NCBI GenBank assembly: GCA_014859895.1
Contig: JACZKS010000114.1
Coordinates: 1 to 64,000 of the forward strand
Length of the DNA: 64,000 nt
DNA from: Rhodospirillales bacterium
GTDB lineage: Bacteria; Pseudomonadota; Alphaproteobacteria; Rhodospirillales; Shumkoniaceae
Direction of reading: 5' to 3'
Shown piece after piece: positions 18,428-26,067 of the stretch (positions within the stretch are counted from its first letter, which is position 1; the number at the start of each line of letters is the position of its first letter). The translations under genes and the position numbers were made by a program. The notes beneath the pieces were generated by a model. The model searched no databases, had not been told where the DNA came from, and saw only the letters and a program-made list of their open reading frames with translations.

Positions 18428-18910
18428 ATGTCCACGAAATGCTGGCAAGATGTGTTGGTTGCCCTGCGCCAGATCATCCGAGCAACCGACATTCACTCGC
18501 GCAAACTGATGAAAGCCTGCGGCCTGACCATCCCTCAGGTCGTCGTTCTTCGTGCCATTCAGGATCTCGGTAACGTTACAGTACGAAGCATTTCCAAGCA
18601 TGTTTCCCTGAGTCAGGCGACGGTGACGACCATCCTTAACAGGCTGGAGCAGCGGCAACTCGTCCGGCGCGTTCGCAGCGAGCGCGACAAGCGGGTCGTC
18701 AATGTCGTCCTAACCGAGGAGGGGAATCGGGTTCTGGCCAGTTCGCCGACCTTGCTGCACGAGAGCTTCGTCAGTCGCTTTGAGCACCTCGAGAACTGGG
18801 AGCAGACGCTGATTCTGTCATCGTTGCAACGGGTCGCCAGAATGATGGAGGCCGAGGGGCTGGATGCCGCACCCCTGCTCGATGTCGGAGCAATCGACAA
18901 GACCGAATAG
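18428..18910 (+). CDS. MarR-family regulator, EctR/CosR-like
   Basis: 160 aa from the ATG at 18428 (AAGGA at 9 bases). Winged helix-turn-helix (about residues 30-105): LTIPQVVVLRAI, VSLSQATVTTILNRLEQRQL and the wing VRRVRSERDKRVVNVVLTEEG. The N-terminal ALRQIIRATDIHSRKLMKACGL resembles the EctR/CosR branch of MarR proteins that repress ectoine and betaine genes at low salinity (family knowledge from memory). Divergent from proVWX, which supports that role. Confidence 0.85.
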   Translation: MSTKCWQDVLVALRQIIRATDIHSRKLMKACGLTIPQVVVLRAIQDLGNVTVRSISKHVSLSQATVTTILNRLEQRQLVRRVRSERDKRVVNVVLTEEGNRVLASSPTLLHESFVSRFEHLENWEQTLILSSLQRVARMMEAEGLDAAPLLDVGAIDKTE

Positions 18911-19111
18911 AACGATTGGTGCGCAGTTCGGCCGTCCGGCCGCAGCGTTCCGCTGGAACCATCCTGCCAAATGCCCGTTATGGGTTAGCGAGCCGGCATC
19001 AGCCGACGCTGCCGGAAGCTGTGTCACGAATGCCATACCGTTGGCAGAAGCACTTATTGCCGTTTCCGGCAGATCACCCACCTAGAGAGAACTTACGGGC
19101 AGCTGCCCCAG

Positions 19112-21346
19112 ATGCAAACTCCCCCCCCACCAACCGCACGTCAGTCAAGGAAGCCGTTCCTCAGTCGTACGGATTCGCGGCACGACGGCAAGCCCCTCCA
19201 CCGCGACCCCATTCTCGACGCCGGGCGAACCTGTTGGCGGATCGCCCGTAGCGACCGCGTCAAGATCCTGGTCGATGCGGCGGAATATTTTTCCACCCTC
19301 CGCCAAGCTTTGCTGCGGGCCCAACGTTCCGTGCACATCCTGGGATGGGACATCGACAGTCGGGTAGACCTAGCCCCCGACGGTGCCCCGGACGACGAGC
19401 CAACGCGCTTGCGCCCCTTGTTGATCAGGCTGGTCGAGATCAATCCGCAACTTCGTGTCAACTTGCTGCTCTGGGACTACTCCACCCTCTATGCCCTCGA
19501 CCGCGAGCCCCTGCCCCGCATCTCGTTGGGCTGGCAGACTCCGGCTCAGATCGACGTGTGCCTCGACGACCTGGTGCCGCTGGGCTCCAGCCATCATCAG
19601 AAATTGGTGGTCATCGACGACAAACTGGCATTCTGCGGCGGGCTTGATCTCTGTTCTGGCCGATGGGACACCCCCGACCATTCTCCTGACCTGCCTGCGC
19701 GCGTCGATCCAGACGGCGTGGGTTATGGCCCCTTCCACGATGTCCACATGATGGTCGACGGCGACGCCGCGGCAGCCATAGCCGAGCTCGTTCACCTTCG
19801 CTGGCACGAGGCGTCGTGCCGGCACCTGACTCCGGTCACCCCGGAAGGTGACCCGTGGCCGGAAGACGTCATTCCCGACGTCACCGATGTCGACGTCGGT
19901 ATCGCCCGAACCCTGCCGCTGCTGCTCGATCGGGCCGAAGTGCGCGAGATCGAGGCTCTCTTCATTGCCGCCATCGCCTCGGCCGAGCGCTTGGTGTACA
20001 TGGAAAACCAGTATTTCGCCGCCGTGGGAATCGCCGATGCCCTGGCGCACCGCCTGACCGAACGGCCAGAACTGGAAGCCATCCTCGTCTGCCCCCGCTT
20101 GCCGCATGGCTGGCTCGCGGCGAAGGCCATGGGGGCCGGTCGACGGCGTTTCAGGCGGCGCCTCGAAGAGGCGGGAGTCGCCCACCGGGTTCGCCTAGTG
20201 TCTCCCAGCGTCGACGACACCAAGGGAACTCCGGTCGACATCATGGTCCATTCCAAGGTCCTGATCGTCGACGATCGCTTCATCACCATCGGGTCGGCCA
20301 ACGTCAACAACCGCTCCATGGGCTGCGATACCGAATGCAATCTGGCGCTCGAGGCCACTGCCGATCAGCCAGAACTTCACGCGGCCATCGCCGACATTCG
20401 CAACCGCCTGCTCGGCGAGCATCTGGGGCGCCCTGCCGAAACGATCGGGCAAGCTCTGCGAGAGCCCAACTCGGCCCGGGCGCTGGTCGACGCCGCGGGG
20501 ACGGCAGGGCGGAAGCTCAGCCCGATCGAGCCGACGGAAGACGACGAAGAAGACCTCGTCGCCGTTGCCCTCGCCCCGATCGCCGATCCCGAACGGCCGA
20601 TTGAGGCGGATCAGCTGCTGCTCGACCTGTTCGGCGGCATCACCCGCCACGCTGTCTGGCCGTGGCTGAAACGAGGGGCCGCCGGCGTCGGCGTCATTCT
20701 GGGCTTCGTCGCCCTGTGGCAATGGACGCCGCTGTCGGAACTTATCACCATCGATACGCTACGCCCCATCTTTGAAGTGATTCGCGCCGGCGCGGCAGCA
20801 CCCATCGCCATTCCGCTGCTATTCGTGATCGCCAGCCTGTTGTTCTTTCCCATCACGTTGTTGATCACACTCACGGCCATTGTCTTTGATCCCTTGTTCG
20901 CCTTCGCCTATGCCCTTGTCGGGACCATGGCCAGCGCGGCCGCCGCTTACGGAGTCGGATTCAAGTTGGGACGGCCGGTGCTGCGCCGTCTCCTCGGCAA
21001 CCGGCTAAATTCCGTCAATCGCGCCGTCGCCAGCCGCGGCGTCCTGGCGGTCATGATGCTGCGGGTCGCCCCGGTGGCACCCTACACCGCGGTCAATATG
21101 GTTTGCGGCGCCGCCCGCATCCGCTTTACCGATTACATGGTCGGCACGTTGTTAGGCATGGCGCCGGGAATCACAGTGCTCACTGCGCTTGGCAACAGCC
21201 TGACGCAGGTTCTCGAGAACCCGACGCCCGGCATGGTTGCTCTCGTCATCGCCGCCATCGCGCTTTGGATTCTGCTCGGCGTCGGCCTGCAAAGAATTCT
21301 CGGCAGATGGCGAGGGATGCGCCGGGATCGGGAAGCCCGGTCTTGA
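19112..21346 (+). CDS. phospholipase D-like protein with C-terminal VTT (DedA/TVP38) membrane domain
   Basis: 744 aa. The N-terminal two-thirds form a PLD-superfamily enzyme with two HKD motifs: HHQKLVVIDD near residue 160 and HSKVLIVDD near residue 379, each followed by a glycine-rich turn (AFCGGLD; TIGSANVNNRS). After a linker (about 480-500) come several transmembrane segments and a VTT domain with GRPVLRRLLGNRLN and MMLRVAPVAPYTAVNMVCG. The architecture suggests a membrane-anchored phosphatidyltransferase or phospholipase, with the VTT part possibly moving lipid. Its stop overlaps the next gene. The ATG at 19112 was kept; the first 40 residues are low complexity and a later start is possible. 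Confidence 0.88.
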   Translation: MQTPPPPTARQSRKPFLSRTDSRHDGKPLHRDPILDAGRTCWRIARSDRVKILVDAAEYFSTLRQALLRAQRSVHILGWDIDSRVDLAPDGAPDDEPTRLRPLLIRLVEINPQLRVNLLLWDYSTLYALDREPLPRISLGWQTPAQIDVCLDDLVPLGSSHHQKLVVIDDKLAFCGGLDLCSGRWDTPDHSPDLPARVDPDGVGYGPFHDVHMMVDGDAAAAIAELVHLRWHEASCRHLTPVTPEGDPWPEDVIPDVTDVDVGIARTLPLLLDRAEVREIEALFIAAIASAERLVYMENQYFAAVGIADALAHRLTERPELEAILVCPRLPHGWLAAKAMGAGRRRFRRRLEEAGVAHRVRLVSPSVDDTKGTPVDIMVHSKVLIVDDRFITIGSANVNNRSMGCDTECNLALEATADQPELHAAIADIRNRLLGEHLGRPAETIGQALREPNSARALVDAAGTAGRKLSPIEPTEDDEEDLVAVALAPIADPERPIEADQLLLDLFGGITRHAVWPWLKRGAAGVGVILGFVALWQWTPLSELITIDTLRPIFEVIRAGAAAPIAIPLLFVIASLLFFPITLLITLTAIVFDPLFAFAYALVGTMASAAAAYGVGFKLGRPVLRRLLGNRLNSVNRAVASRGVLAVMMLRVAPVAPYTAVNMVCGAARIRFTDYMVGTLLGMAPGITVLTALGNSLTQVLENPTPGMVALVIAAIALWILLGVGLQRILGRWRGMRRDREARS

Positions 21347-22599
21347 GTCAGGCCCGGTTCCGAGTGGCCAGCTACAACGTCCACGGATGCGTCGGGCGCG
21401 ACGGCGTGTTTGCACCGGAACGCATCGCCCGGATCGTCGATGAAATCAGGGCCGACGTCATCGCGCTGCAGGAAGTGGTGGCCCCGTCGGATACCGATGG
21501 CATCCCCGGCGGGGCCCTCCATCTCCTGACGCGGTCCTTCGTCGGACATAGCGTTTGGGCTCCGGCCTATCATGGCGCAAGGCATGATTTCGGCAATCTT
21601 CTGCTCAGCCGCTGGCCGGTCGTTACCTCGGCGGTGGTCGATCTGGCAATGCGGCGGCGAGAGCCGCGCAACGCCATAGATGCCCGTCTGGCCACGCCGT
21701 TCGGCCCCTTGCAGGTGATCGCCACGCATCTTGGCCTCAGGGCCGGAGAACGGCGACGGCAGATCGACACTCTCTACCGGCTCGTCAAGGAATCGGACGG
21801 CCCCTGGCCAACCCTTCTGGCTGGCGACCTCAACGCCTGGTACCCGTTTTCCGACATCCTGCGGCTGATGGGCCGGCAAATGCCAATACGCCCGTCCGTC
21901 GCCACCTTTCCGACGCCCCGGCCGTTCCTTGCCCTGGACCGCATCATGTTGCGCGCCCCGGGAAGCCATATGACGGTCTTTCGCCATCATACCGAAGCGG
22001 CACGCATCGCGTCGGACCATTTTCCCGTTGTCGCCGACATCGATCTGGAACCGCCGGTTCCGCCGGCCGTATACTTGCGTTCAAGACGTCGACGGCAGGA
22101 GACCCCGGCAACGCCACATTCCATATCCCGCACCCGAAGCGTCCTTGGCTTCGCCGGCTTCGTCGGCGGATGCCTGGCAGCGTCGGCGGTCGGCGGGGCA
22201 ATCACCGCAAGTTCCGTCGGTACCTGGTATCCGACGCTGACGAAACCCTCCTTCACGCCGCCCGATTGGCTGTTTCCGCCGGTTTGGACCGCCCTTTTCG
22301 TCCTCATGGGCGTGGCGGCCTGGCGGGTCTGGCAGCGGGCCGGCTGGACGAAAGGCCGGGCGGCCCTCGGCGCCTTCGCCGTTCAGGTTCTGCTCAACCT
22401 CGCGTGGTCGTTCCTGTTCTTCGGCATGCAATGGGTGGGGGTGGCGCTTGCGGAAATTCTTGTTCTGCTGGCCGCCATCTTGTGGACGGCCTCGCGGTTC
22501 GCCCGAATCGATCGCCCGGCCGCCCTTCTCCTCGTCCCCTATGCCCTGTGGGTCGGCTTCGCCGCCGCCCTCACCGCCGCGATCTGGCTCAACAACTAG
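21343..22599 (+). CDS. endonuclease/exonuclease/phosphatase domain fused to TspO/MBR domain
   Basis: 418 aa from a TTG at 21343 overlapping the previous stop (TTGA), with GGGAAG 7 bases upstream; an ATG at 21307 would add 12 residues. Residues about 3-235 are an EEP-family hydrolase: FRVASYNVHGC, IALQEV, LLAGDLNAW, and SDHFPVVADI near the end. Residues about 260-418 are a TspO/MBR protein with five helices: WYPTLTKPSFTPPDWLFPPV, VQVLLNLAWSFLFFG and VPYALWVGFAAALTAAIWLNN. No stop or in-frame ATG lies between the halves; only a TTG at about 22075 without a ribosome site could start TspO alone. Coupled to the phospholipase D-VTT gene, suggesting membrane lipid or porphyrin-linked function. Confidence 0.85.
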   Translation: MSQARFRVASYNVHGCVGRDGVFAPERIARIVDEIRADVIALQEVVAPSDTDGIPGGALHLLTRSFVGHSVWAPAYHGARHDFGNLLLSRWPVVTSAVVDLAMRRREPRNAIDARLATPFGPLQVIATHLGLRAGERRRQIDTLYRLVKESDGPWPTLLAGDLNAWYPFSDILRLMGRQMPIRPSVATFPTPRPFLALDRIMLRAPGSHMTVFRHHTEAARIASDHFPVVADIDLEPPVPPAVYLRSRRRRQETPATPHSISRTRSVLGFAGFVGGCLAASAVGGAITASSVGTWYPTLTKPSFTPPDWLFPPVWTALFVLMGVAAWRVWQRAGWTKGRAALGAFAVQVLLNLAWSFLFFGMQWVGVALAEILVLLAAILWTASRFARIDRPAALLLVPYALWVGFAAALTAAIWLNN

Positions 22600-23567
22600 A
22601 ATCCGCCTTCGATCACGTTGCTGGGCTTGCCGGCAACGAAATTCTCGACGTTGTCGATGAGCTGGTCGGCAAGTGCCTGTTGCGCTTCCCGGCTGGCCCA
22701 GGCGACATGCGGCGTCAGGATGAAGTTCGGTAGGTCGAGCAGTTGCATCAGCGGGCTGTCCGGGGCCGGCGGTTCCGGCGGCTGGGTCACGTCGAATCCG
22801 GCGCCGGCAATCAAGCCCTGGCGCAGTGCGGCGGCCAGATCGTCTTCGTTGACCAATCCGCCCCGCGCCGTGTTCACCACGATTGCGGTTCTTTTCATGC
22901 GCCGGAACTCGGCCATCGCGATGGTGTTGCGCGTTTCCGGCAACAGGGGACAATGCAGGGTGATCACGTCGCTGGTCTCGATGACTTCGTCGAAAGGCGT
23001 GTAGAGGGGGCCCAGGCCGGTCTTGCCCTTGTGCGCGGCAAAAAGCACACGCATGCCGAAGGCCTTGCCAAGTTCGGCCACCGACTGGCCGATCGACCCC
23101 TCGCCGATGATGCCCAGGGTGCCGCCGCTAAGCTCGGAAATGGGGTGGGTGAAAATGCAGAACTGGTTTTGGCGCTGCCACTCCCCAGCGACGACGTCCC
23201 GGCGATAGCCGATCAGGTTTCGCTTGAGAGCCAGGATTAGGGCGAAAGCATGCTCGGGCACGGTGCTGCGTGCGTAGTCCCGGATATTGGAAACCGTGAT
23301 GCCCTGCTTGGCGCAGTATGCCAAATCGATGCAGTCGGTCCCGGTCGCTGCCATGGCGATCATCCGAAGTTTCGGCAGGCGGGTCAGGGTTTCCGCCCGC
23401 AGGGGTACCTTGTTGTCGATGATGATCGTCGCATCCTGCGCCCGCTCGACGGCTTGGTCCGGGGCGGTTTTCCCGTATTCCCGCCACTCATGCTTAAAGG
23501 CGGGCCGGCGCACGACGATTTCCGGGGCAATCGTCTCTCGATCCAGGAAAACAACGTGTTCGGTCAT
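22596..23567 (-). CDS. D-isomer specific 2-hydroxyacid dehydrogenase
   Basis: 323 aa from the ATG at 23567, preceded by GGAGGG; the longer frame is not supported. Rossmann motif GIIGEGSIGQSVAELGKAFG, catalytic Arg in NTARGGLVNEDDL, Glu in the QPPEPP region and His in TPHVAWAS. Resembles glycerate/hydroxypyruvate dehydrogenases, so NAD(P)H-linked reduction of a 2-ketoacid such as hydroxypyruvate or glyoxylate is likely. Convergent with the EEP-TspO gene: the two stops share the CTAG at 22596-22599. Confidence 0.9.
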   Translation of the reverse strand: MTEHVVFLDRETIAPEIVVRRPAFKHEWREYGKTAPDQAVERAQDATIIIDNKVPLRAETLTRLPKLRMIAMAATGTDCIDLAYCAKQGITVSNIRDYARSTVPEHAFALILALKRNLIGYRRDVVAGEWQRQNQFCIFTHPISELSGGTLGIIGEGSIGQSVAELGKAFGMRVLFAAHKGKTGLGPLYTPFDEVIETSDVITLHCPLLPETRNTIAMAEFRRMKRTAIVVNTARGGLVNEDDLAAALRQGLIAGAGFDVTQPPEPPAPDSPLMQLLDLPNFILTPHVAWASREAQQALADQLIDNVENFVAGKPSNVIEGGF

Positions 23568-24096
23568 CAAATCCCTCCGTCCTGTCAATGCTCCATTCCC
23601 GGGTTGGGGCGGCCGCGCCTCCGACCTCGTCCTCCAACTCGACCGGGCACGGCACAGACGTTCGTTCCGCACCACGCCAGATTCGAGCTTGGGAATCTTG
23701 CGGATGAACGCAATCCCCCGCCGAGAATGGCCTACACGCTCGGCCGGACTGGGGGAGACGGGACCGGAGGGTCCGTCTGAACGGCCGCAACGGATCATTA
23801 CCCATTTGTCCGGACCGCTCAACCCCGGATCCCTCGGATTTGGCAACGCCTTCGCCCGGGATCGGACATCCGACAATTTTCAGAAAGTTTTATAAGTTTT
23901 TAAGTAAAATACGTCTAGAAATTGCGTTTGTTACATATGTTACAAAGACTGTCTGGTATTCAGCAAAATTTTTACGTATTTTATACTTGTTGAAGGCCTG
24001 CCTGCCTCGCGGCTTACGTCGCTCCGGACCCGGCTGGGAGGCCGGAATCTTAAACCTTCTTCACCGCGGCGGATTGCAGCCAGTGAACCGTCCAGC
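23568..24096. promoter_or_regulatory. long intergenic region with AT-rich promoter DNA
   Basis: 529 bases. 23568-23870 shows no supported gene. 23875-23995 is strongly AT-rich compared with its surroundings and contains the direct repeat GTTACA-TAT-GTTACA (23930-23944). It probably holds the promoter of the downstream three-gene signalling operon. Confidence 0.45.
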
Positions 24097-25089
24097 ATGA
24101 ATCAAAACGGCATCGACACAACCCAGCCGGATCAGACGAAGCCCCGCCAGACAATTCTGGTGGTCGACGATGACCACGATTTTGCCATGGCCATGGCGGA
24201 ATCCCTCGAGATTTATGGCTACACGGCGAAGACGGCCAACACCGCCGAAGATGCGCTCGCCGTAGCCACGACCCTCCAGCCCGACGGCCTCCTCCTGGAC
24301 CTCCGTCTCGGGGAACGGAACGGCCTGGAGTTGCTTCCCGCGCTTCGCCGGTTGTTCCCCGACCTGGTGTGTATCATCGTTACCGGCTACCCCGACATGG
24401 AAACGGCGATAGGCGCCCTTCGCCATCGCGCCGACGACTACTTCCGCAAGCCCTTTCCCCCGCAGGATGTATGCAAGGTTCTCGACCGCTGCTTCCGGCG
24501 CATCGTGGCCAAAAGGCAGGGTGAAGCCGGGCGAGTCCGCGAAAATTTCTTCGGCCGCCTGCTCGTCCGGCGGTTTTCCACCCTTTTTGTCGAGAACGAA
24601 AGCAACCTCTCCGGCGAGAAAGTTCTTTCCCGGAGCATCCTGCCCGGCTTCTTCGTCGCCGTCGACATGATGCTGGGGCCCGAGCGCGTCGAGGAATACC
24701 AGAAGCAGTGTCAGGACATCGTAAAACGTCTCAGCGATGGCGACCGCACGCGACTGTCCTGGGACGAGTATTACAGCGATCCGGAAGCGGTCAAATTGGC
24801 CTTGGATGCCCAGATCAAGATGGCGCTCCATTTTCGCGAAATCGACAAGCGGGTCATTTGGCTGACCACGCTGATCAACAATCACGTGGGGTCGGTCGCC
24901 CATCGGCCTGCCGGACAGGCCATCACGCCACGGGATACCATTACGCTTCTGTCCTTCCTTTTTGCGGACCTTACCGCCATGCTCTCGACTGAAAGTGGTC
25001 GCAGGTTCGTTTTTCGCCAGTACGGGCAGGATACCTTTGCCCGACTGGCTTCGGTTGCCGATCGGTTCAGGCCGGAAACCGTCCGCTGA
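24097..25089 (+). CDS. response regulator with uncharacterised C-terminal domain
   Basis: 330 aa. Receiver domain (about residues 18-135) with DDDHD, phospho-acceptor D68 in GLLLDLRLG and the KPF segment YFRKPFPP. The remaining roughly 190 residues are helical (KVLSRSILPGFFVAVDMMLGPERVEEY..., QIKMALHFREIDKRVIW...) and do not match a DNA-binding, HD-GYP or GGDEF domain that I recognise. First gene of an apparent operon with a FecR lipoprotein and a CHASE2 histidine kinase, so it is probably the phosphorylation target of that kinase. The output is unknown. Confidence 0.85.
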   Translation: MNQNGIDTTQPDQTKPRQTILVVDDDHDFAMAMAESLEIYGYTAKTANTAEDALAVATTLQPDGLLLDLRLGERNGLELLPALRRLFPDLVCIIVTGYPDMETAIGALRHRADDYFRKPFPPQDVCKVLDRCFRRIVAKRQGEAGRVRENFFGRLLVRRFSTLFVENESNLSGEKVLSRSILPGFFVAVDMMLGPERVEEYQKQCQDIVKRLSDGDRTRLSWDEYYSDPEAVKLALDAQIKMALHFREIDKRVIWLTTLINNHVGSVAHRPAGQAITPRDTITLLSFLFADLTAMLSTESGRRFVFRQYGQDTFARLASVADRFRPETVR

Positions 25090-25131
25090 ACCGGTGTGGC
25101 ATAATCAGAGAAAAACGGTGGGGTTTTTCCA

Positions 25132-26067
25132 ATGGTCCAGGAAAGAAACAATCAGCGGCATAGCGGCCGGCGAACCGGCCTGAACGCTATCGGCCGGAAT
25201 GGCCTGATCGCTTCCTTCTGCGCGTTCCTGTTGTTCGGGTGCGTCGGTGAAAGCGGCCCCGATCGGATCGATGGCATCGCGCCGAGCGACCGTTGGACGG
25301 TCACCAATTTCTCCGGCAGCCAATCTGCCTGGCGCGAGGGCTCCGGCGATTGGCGCTCCCTTTCCATCGGAACGACCTTGGATGCCGATATGGAGATCAG
25401 GACCGGCGCCGAGAGCGCTGCCGTTCTGGCACGGGGGGGCGATACAATCACCTTGGCTGAAAACAGCCAGATGTCGTTGCCGCCGGCCCCGGTGGCGTCC
25501 GACGTTACCCGGATCATGCAGTCCGTCGGCACGCTGTTTTTCCAGGTTCAGAAGCGGCCGGCACCGCATTTTGAAGTGACGACCCCCTATCTCGTCGCCA
25601 CCGTCAAGGGCACCACCTTCTCGGTGTCCATTTCTTCCGCCTCGGCAACCGTCAGCGTTCAGGACGGCGTTGTTGGCGTGACGGATACCGAAGGCGGTCC
25701 AAGCGTCGACGTCACCGCCGGCCTGTCGGCGACAGCGGCTCCGGGGACCGGCGTGTCGGTTTCTCCCGCGACACAGGCACCGGCCGCCCCCTCCATCGCT
25801 CCGGACGCGAGAAGCGCCCCGGGTGCTCAGGGCCGAAGCCAAGCACAGAGCCAGGCGCAAGGTCAGGGCCAAGGTCAGGGTCAGGGTCAGGGTCAGGGAC
25901 AGGGTCAGGGACAGGGCAACAGCGCCGGCAGCAACAGTGGCGGCAATAGCGATAACGGCAACAGCGGTGGCGGCAACGACGGCGGCAACAGCGGTGGCGG
26001 CAACAGCGGTGGCAACAGCGGGAATAGCGGGAACAGCGGAAACGCTGGCGGAAACAGCGGCAGATAG
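25132..26067 (+). CDS. FecR-domain lipoprotein with Gly-Gln and Gly-Asn-Ser repeats
   Basis: 311 aa. Lipobox LFGC with the lipidated Cys at residue 37, after a hydrophobic segment. A FecR-like beta domain follows (about 60-195: WRSLSIGTTLDADMEIRTG, AVLARGGDTITLAENSQMSL, FEVTTPYLVATVKGTTFSVS, VQDGVVGVTD). A Pro/Ala linker leads to nine GQ units (residues about 244-261) and a Gly/Asn/Ser tail to the end. It likely faces the periplasm or surface. FecR-type proteins next to CHASE2 signalling proteins are a known pairing; here it probably feeds the kinase whose gene starts at the base after its stop. Confidence 0.88.
   Translation: MVQERNNQRHSGRRTGLNAIGRNGLIASFCAFLLFGCVGESGPDRIDGIAPSDRWTVTNFSGSQSAWREGSGDWRSLSIGTTLDADMEIRTGAESAAVLARGGDTITLAENSQMSLPPAPVASDVTRIMQSVGTLFFQVQKRPAPHFEVTTPYLVATVKGTTFSVSISSASATVSVQDGVVGVTDTEGGPSVDVTAGLSATAAPGTGVSVSPATQAPAAPSIAPDARSAPGAQGRSQAQSQAQGQGQGQGQGQGQGQGQGQGNSAGSNSGGNSDNGNSGGGNDGGNSGGGNSGGNSGNSGNSGNAGGNSGR
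25861..25914 (+). repeat. nine tandem GGTCAG-type hexamers (Gly-Gln codons)
   Basis: Nine consecutive 6-base units, six of them GGTCAG, the others GGCCAA or GGACAG, in frame within the FecR lipoprotein gene. Because the unit is a multiple of three, copy-number change would alter repeat length without a frameshift. Degenerate related codons flank it on both sides. Confidence 0.95.

Noticed and set aside
25861-25914. CRISPR-like or mobile-element repeat
   Set aside because: Short in-frame hexamers without spacers, inside a coding gene.
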